Source: Methanomicrobiales archaeon (lineage in GTDB: Archaea > Halobacteriota > Methanomicrobia > Methanomicrobiales > Methanoculleaceae). From it: a stretch of 7,801 nucleotides of DNA. Positions 4,807-7,801 of this stretch are shown one piece after another. The DNA lies in NCBI GenBank assembly GCA_019136335.1, contig JAGVUK010000302.1, forward strand, positions 1 through 7,801, in the 5' to 3' direction. Every line of letters starts with the position of its first letter. The first letter of the stretch is position 1. The notes under the pieces were generated by a model, which saw only the letters and a list, made by a program, of their open reading frames with translations, was not told the origin of the DNA and searched no databases. A program made the position numbers and the translations under genes.

Positions 4807-5808
4807 ATGGGCGTTGCTATTCGCGACATTCTCGCAGACTGCAAAGAGCCGCTGACGTGGAACGACCTCTCCGGCATCGCCGCCGTGGACGCCCACAACG
4901 CGCTCTACCAGTTCCTCTCCATCATCCGGCAGCCTGACGGCACCCCGCTGATGAACGGTGAGGGCCGGGTCACCTCGCACCTCTCCGGCATCCTCTTCCG
5001 GACGGTCAACTTCCTGGAGAAAGGCATCAGGCCGGTCTTCGTCTTCGATGGAAGACCGCCGGAGTTCAAGCAGGAGACGATAGAGGTGCGGCGGGAGATC
5101 CGCACCAGGGCCGACGAGGCATGGAAGGCCGCGCTCCGGGAAGGGGATATGGAGGAAGCGTACAAACAGGCGAGCGCGTCCTCCCGGATCGACAGCCATA
5201 TCCTTGAATCGTCCCGCGAACTCCTCGACCTGCTCGGGATCCCCCGGGTGCAGGCGCCGAGCGAAGGCGAAGCGCAGGCTGCCCACATGGTGCGGAGGGC
5301 GAGCGTCGCCTACGCGGTCTCGCAGGACTACGACTCGCTCCTCTTCGGTTCCCCAATCCTGGTGCGGAACCTCACGGTCAGCGGGAGGCGGAAGTCCCGG
5401 GGACGAACGATCACGGTGAACCCTGAGAGGATCGTCCTCGCCTCCCTCCTCGACCGTCTCGGTGTCACCCGCGAGCAGCTCGTCGAGATCGGTATCCTTG
5501 TGGGCACGGACTTCAACCCGGGCGTCCGGGGCGTCGGGGGCAAAACAGCCCTGAAGATCGTGAAGAACGGCGAGTTTGAGTCTGTCATCGCCGATAAGCA
5601 GCCCGATTTTGACCCTGCTCCGGTCCGCGAGTTCTTCCTCGATCCGCCGGTCACCGACGACTACACCCTCGAGTGGAGGCCGCCGGACGTGGAAGGGGTC
5701 GTCTCCATGCTCTGCGGGCGTTACGACTTCTCCGAAGACCGGGTCAGGAGCGCTCTTGCCCGGGCCCCGGTGAAGGGGACGCAGAAGACGCTCGACGCCT
5801 GGTTCTGA
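4807..5808 (+). CDS. fen: Flap endonuclease 1 (FEN-1)
   Basis: A structure-specific 5' nuclease of 333 residues, the usual archaeal length. It removes 5' flaps during Okazaki-fragment maturation and acts in base-excision repair. The N and I nuclease regions are complete. The metal-binding acidic residues are visible as Asp28 (VDAHN), Asp81 (VFDGRPPEFK), Glu153 and Glu155 (PSEGEAQAA), Asp174 and Asp176 (SQDYDSLLFG), and Asp235 (GTDFNPG). The helix-two-turn-helix DNA-binding element is NPGVRGVGGKTALK (237-250). The C-terminus GTQKTLDAWF is a PCNA-interacting PIP box (Gln326, Leu329, Trp332, Phe333), so PCNA should recruit it. The start MGVAIRDIL matches the family (MGV followed by a short helix); there is no clear Shine-Dalgarno. 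No alteration of key residues is seen. Confidence 0.97.
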   Translation: MGVAIRDILADCKEPLTWNDLSGIAAVDAHNALYQFLSIIRQPDGTPLMNGEGRVTSHLSGILFRTVNFLEKGIRPVFVFDGRPPEFKQETIEVRREIRTRADEAWKAALREGDMEEAYKQASASSRIDSHILESSRELLDLLGIPRVQAPSEGEAQAAHMVRRASVAYAVSQDYDSLLFGSPILVRNLTVSGRRKSRGRTITVNPERIVLASLLDRLGVTREQLVEIGILVGTDFNPGVRGVGGKTALKIVKNGEFESVIADKQPDFDPAPVREFFLDPPVTDDYTLEWRPPDVEGVVSMLCGRYDFSEDRVRSALARAPVKGTQKTLDAWF

Positions 5809-5915
5809 CGCGCCGCCGGAGAGGTCGTTTCCCGGTAAAATCCCGGGCGCCAGGCATCATTCGGGGTGAGGGCCCCGGAAAAGCCTCGGTTTCCGTGTTT
5901 GTCAACGACGCAATA

Positions 5916-5923
5916 GATATATG
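5916..5923 (+). promoter_or_regulatory. Possible distal TATA box upstream of the hairpin cluster
   Basis: GATATATG within AATAGATATATGG stands out in GC-rich surroundings. Standard spacing predicts transcription from about 5946, which would include the whole hairpin cluster, either as a long DUF2193 leader or as a separate RNA. Confidence 0.45.
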
Positions 5924-5957
5924 GTAGCGGAGCGCAGTATGCCATTGGAAAACCAGT

Positions 5958-6140
5958 ACCAGGATTCTGGTGTGAGATGCAGGGTACGGGAACCAGCAAC
6001 CGCGTCAGCGAGGTGTCCCGGCGATCCCCGGACACTCCTGACCCTTCCCCACACCGTTCTCCCGGCGGTGCCGACCTGTCCCGTTGGACACCGCCGTTAC
6101 TTCCGTACCTCTCTCACCGCTTGCGCTGCCAGACCCGGTG
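5958..6140 (+). ncRNA. Hairpin cluster, candidate structured leader or small RNA
   Basis: There are four successive stems. ACCAG/CTGGT (5958-5962 with 5967-5971) has a GATT loop. GTCAG/CTGAC (6004-6008 with 6038-6042) encloses GTGTCC/GGACAC (6013-6018 with 6030-6035). CGGCGGTG/CACCGCCG (6063-6070 with 6089-6096) is a perfect 8-bp stem. CACCG/CGGTG (6115-6119 with 6136-6140) is the last. CACCG also occurs at 6052-6056 and about 6156, so CGGTG at 6066-6070 has competing partners, as in a switching leader. I do not recognise a known riboswitch class. Some stems are expected by chance in DNA this rich in GC. Confidence 0.35.
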
Positions 6141-6169
6141 CGCTCAGGATAGGGCCACCGCAGGGATCG

Positions 6170-6177
6170 TTTTATGA
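6170..6177 (+). promoter_or_regulatory. Proximal TATA-like box of the DUF2193 gene
   Basis: TTTTATGA is centred 27 bp before about position 6200, predicting a leader of about 20 nt that includes the Shine-Dalgarno. If this promoter is the main one, the hairpin cluster upstream is not part of the mRNA. Confidence 0.5.
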
Positions 6178-6209
6178 ACACCTGGACTCTAGCAGGAGAC
6201 TGTATCAGA

Positions 6210-6216
6210 AGGTGAT
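6210..6216 (+). promoter_or_regulatory. Shine-Dalgarno that sets the DUF2193 start
   Basis: AGGTGAT is a long match to the complement of the archaeal 16S rRNA 3' end, four bases before the ATG at 6221. It argues strongly for this ATG rather than the upstream in-frame ATG at 5921. Confidence 0.85.
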
Positions 6217-6220
6217 TGAC

Positions 6221-7720
6221 ATGAAAGAGCTCTACGAGAAGATGATAAACGAGGCCATGGCCGCCCAGAGAGCGGACGTGGATACCGTAAAGGCGAAACG
6301 CGGCCAGAAATTCGTCATAGCAGACGCAAAACCCTATGTCGATGTGGCCCGGAAGATGACGGCGATCGGCGACCAGAGCCAGGCGGTCATCGACCTCCAC
6401 AAAAACTCGGTGATATCGCACCACGAGATCTTGAAGGGCCTCACAAAGACCGTCCGCCCCGAAGACGACCCCTTCGTCGAGCACTACCAGACGCCGGTTG
6501 TGCTTGAGATCCTCAAAAACCAGGATGAGGCGTTCGCAAAAAGTGTCGATGCCTTCGTTCAGGCAATCGCTGATGCAGAAGCACGAATTGGCCTTGAGGC
6601 GGTGCGGCATTACGGCGGGTTCTACGGGCCCACCTGCGTCGTCGACTTTGCGCTGATGCCGGGGAGCACGAGCAACGTGGTGAACCGCGTGCTGACAAAG
6701 ACCGATATTCCGGTCGAGCACAAGCGGGCCATCCTCGCTGCCAAATCGTGGGGTATGAACACCTCCTACGGCTTCGGCGACGCCTTCGCCCACGCCCTTG
6801 AGGCAGGGGCCACCCCCGCCGAGGCGACGGCAAAAGAGATCGCGACGATGCAGAAGATCTACCGCGAACCGGTCGAGGCCCAGGCGGAACTGATGGACGA
6901 GGCCGGGATGACGTCATTTGATGCCCGGAAGTACATGAGCGAGTACGGGCGGCGGATGGAGGCGACCGTCAAGGCGGCCATCGATGACGGCGTCCACTAC
7001 GGCAACATCCTGACCGTACCGGCCTACAGCGTCGGCGACGTCTCGCACCACATTGCGCAGTCGACCTTCAACATGTGCAAGGACGACGTCATCATGGCGG
7101 TGATCGAGGCGGTCACTGACGTGATGGAGTCCACGCTCCGAAAGTCGCTCGACTCGTACAAGAGTTACTGGGACGTCCTCTCGCTTGCGACCGGCGCTTC
7201 TGCGGCCGCGACCGAGTACATCCTCGAACTCGACGGATTCAACGCTCCCATGATCGTCGACCTGCTCACAAAGAGGTTCCACAATTACGTCCAGGTCTAC
7301 CCGGCCAGGGGAGCGGCGGCAGAACTCCACAACTGCGACTTCATGGACACGATCTACCGCGGATGGAAGATCCTCGATAAGGCAGAGCGGGGCCGGAACG
7401 GGTCCGGTGAGGAACTGGTCCCCATGGTCGGCAAGTACCCGATCGACCTCTCGCCCATCCATGCAAACGAGGTGCTGATGAACCCGCAGTGGTATGCCTA
7501 TGCGGCCTGCGCAATATCGGTCCGGTTCTCCGCCCTGATGCGGCTTGCCGACTACCCGTGCCTCCTCACAAGCGAGCCCGTGACCGCGACGATGATGACG
7601 AATATCATCGCCCTCGAGAAGGAGACGGCGGCAGCTCCGGTGCGGGCCTGCAAGAACTGTGCAGCGGCCTGCCTGGTCGACCTGCGGCACCCGTACTGCC
7701 AGTGGAAAGAGGCGGTCTGA
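6221..7720 (+). CDS. DUF2193 family protein (methanogen protein of unknown function)
   Basis: A 499-residue soluble protein, beginning MKELYEKMINEAMAAQRADV, that I recognise as the DUF2193 family, found mainly in methanogens. No reaction is known. The body is largely helical, with His-rich segments (HKNSVISHHEILKG, VGDVSHHIAQSTFNMC, GKYPIDLSPIHANE) and conserved-looking Gly/aromatic stretches such as RHYGGFYGPTCVVDF. The C-terminus carries a Cys cluster: C477-x2-C480-x3-C484-x8-C493, within ACKNCAAACLVDLRHPYCQW. Its spacing suggests a bound metal or iron-sulphur cluster; that is inference. There is no signal peptide or TM helix, so it is probably cytoplasmic. The start is fixed by a strong Shine-Dalgarno, and a 100-residue upstream extension is rejected. 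A DUF2180 gene follows after 16 bp, so the two are probably co-transcribed. Confidence 0.88.
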   Translation: MKELYEKMINEAMAAQRADVDTVKAKRGQKFVIADAKPYVDVARKMTAIGDQSQAVIDLHKNSVISHHEILKGLTKTVRPEDDPFVEHYQTPVVLEILKNQDEAFAKSVDAFVQAIADAEARIGLEAVRHYGGFYGPTCVVDFALMPGSTSNVVNRVLTKTDIPVEHKRAILAAKSWGMNTSYGFGDAFAHALEAGATPAEATAKEIATMQKIYREPVEAQAELMDEAGMTSFDARKYMSEYGRRMEATVKAAIDDGVHYGNILTVPAYSVGDVSHHIAQSTFNMCKDDVIMAVIEAVTDVMESTLRKSLDSYKSYWDVLSLATGASAAATEYILELDGFNAPMIVDLLTKRFHNYVQVYPARGAAAELHNCDFMDTIYRGWKILDKAERGRNGSGEELVPMVGKYPIDLSPIHANEVLMNPQWYAYAACAISVRFSALMRLADYPCLLTSEPVTATMMTNIIALEKETAAAPVRACKNCAAACLVDLRHPYCQWKEAV

Positions 7721-7736
7721 AGGGAGGGGAGCCGGC

Positions 7737-7801
7737 ATGAAGTGCTACTACTGCGCCCTTGAGGGGGGAGAGAGCGAGGCGGTGGCGATCTGCATCGTCT
7801 G
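7737..7801 (+). CDS. DUF2180 family Cys-rich protein (C-terminus outside window)
   Basis: Only 21 residues are visible, MKCYYCALEGGESEAVAICI and one more Val. The opening with C-x2-C, an acidic linker and AVAICIV is characteristic of the small archaeal DUF2180 proteins, which have paired Cys motifs and probably bind zinc. The last two visible bases are TG, consistent with a further Cys or Trp codon; the family has Cys there. The ATG at 7737 follows a purine-rich Shine-Dalgarno (GGGAGGGG), 16 bp after the DUF2193 stop codon, so the gene lies in the same operon. Function is unknown. Confidence 0.78.
   Translation, partial: MKCYYCALEGGESEAVAICIV

Larger units (their letters stand above)
5809..6220 (+). 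other. Structured intergenic region between fen and the DUF2193 gene
   Basis: There is no credible gene in 412 bp. The first part (5809-5900) holds a hairpin CCCGG/CCGGG (5831-5835 with 5843-5847) and another CGGAAA/TTTCCG (5876-5881 with 5890-5895); neither is followed by a real T-run, so termination of fen is unclear. A TATA-like box follows at 5916-5923, then a cluster of hairpins (5958-6140), then a second TATA-like box (6170-6177) and the Shine-Dalgarno of the DUF2193 gene. An open frame does extend upstream from the DUF2193 gene to 5921, but its sequence is low-complexity and unlike the family. Confidence 0.7.

Noticed and set aside
5921..6220. 100-residue N-terminal extension of the DUF2193 protein
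   Set aside because: It is unlike the family, low-complexity, and bypasses a strong Shine-Dalgarno at 6210-6216 before the ATG at 6221.

Overview
The window reads as chromosomal DNA of a methanogenic euryarchaeon of the Methanomicrobiales, most likely Methanoculleus or a close relative. The evidence is an HMf-type histone, an archaeal FEN-1 with a PCNA-binding tail, an archaeal NOG1 GTPase, a presenilin-type intramembrane protease, two methanogen-associated proteins of unknown function (DUF2193 and DUF2180 families), TTTATATA-type promoters and GC-rich codon use. If the protease is started at its second Met, its catalytic aspartates fall at 162 and 220. As I recall, these are the positions in the crystallised Methanoculleus marisnigri presenilin homologue, so the genus assignment is strong but rests on memory.

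Layout. A PRC-barrel gene on the minus strand is cut by the left edge (1-146). Positions 147-1280 hold about 1.1 kb of GC-rich sequence without a credible gene. It contains a 46-bp tandem repeat, two diverged copies of a larger repeat lying exactly 400 bp apart, and several inverted repeats. Then come two minus-strand genes: the histone (1281-1490) and a winged-helix/CBS-domain regulator (1635-2513). The regulator diverges from NOG1 (2562-3542, plus) over a 48-bp promoter gap. NOG1 converges on the presenilin homologue (minus, 3475-4386), and their 3' ends overlap by 68 bp. The presenilin gene diverges from a small two-TM/coiled-coil protein (4444-4758, plus), followed by fen (4807-5808). A 412-bp gap with several hairpins precedes the DUF2193 gene (6221-7720). 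A DUF2180 gene starts 16 bp later and runs off the right edge.

Function. Most genes are core information processing: chromatin (histone), ribosome assembly (NOG1), and Okazaki-fragment maturation and repair (FEN-1). They sit beside membrane proteolysis (the presenilin homologue) and a ligand-sensing regulator. The DUF2193/DUF2180 pair looks like a two-gene operon of Cys-rich, possibly metal-binding proteins. Several genes have a TATA-like box 26-28 bp before the start codon, which suggests leaderless transcripts. The DUF2193 gene instead has a strong Shine-Dalgarno. I see no mobile-element gene, CRISPR array, tRNA or rRNA. The least explained stretches are the repeat-rich gap at 181-1260 and the structured gap at 5940-6165.
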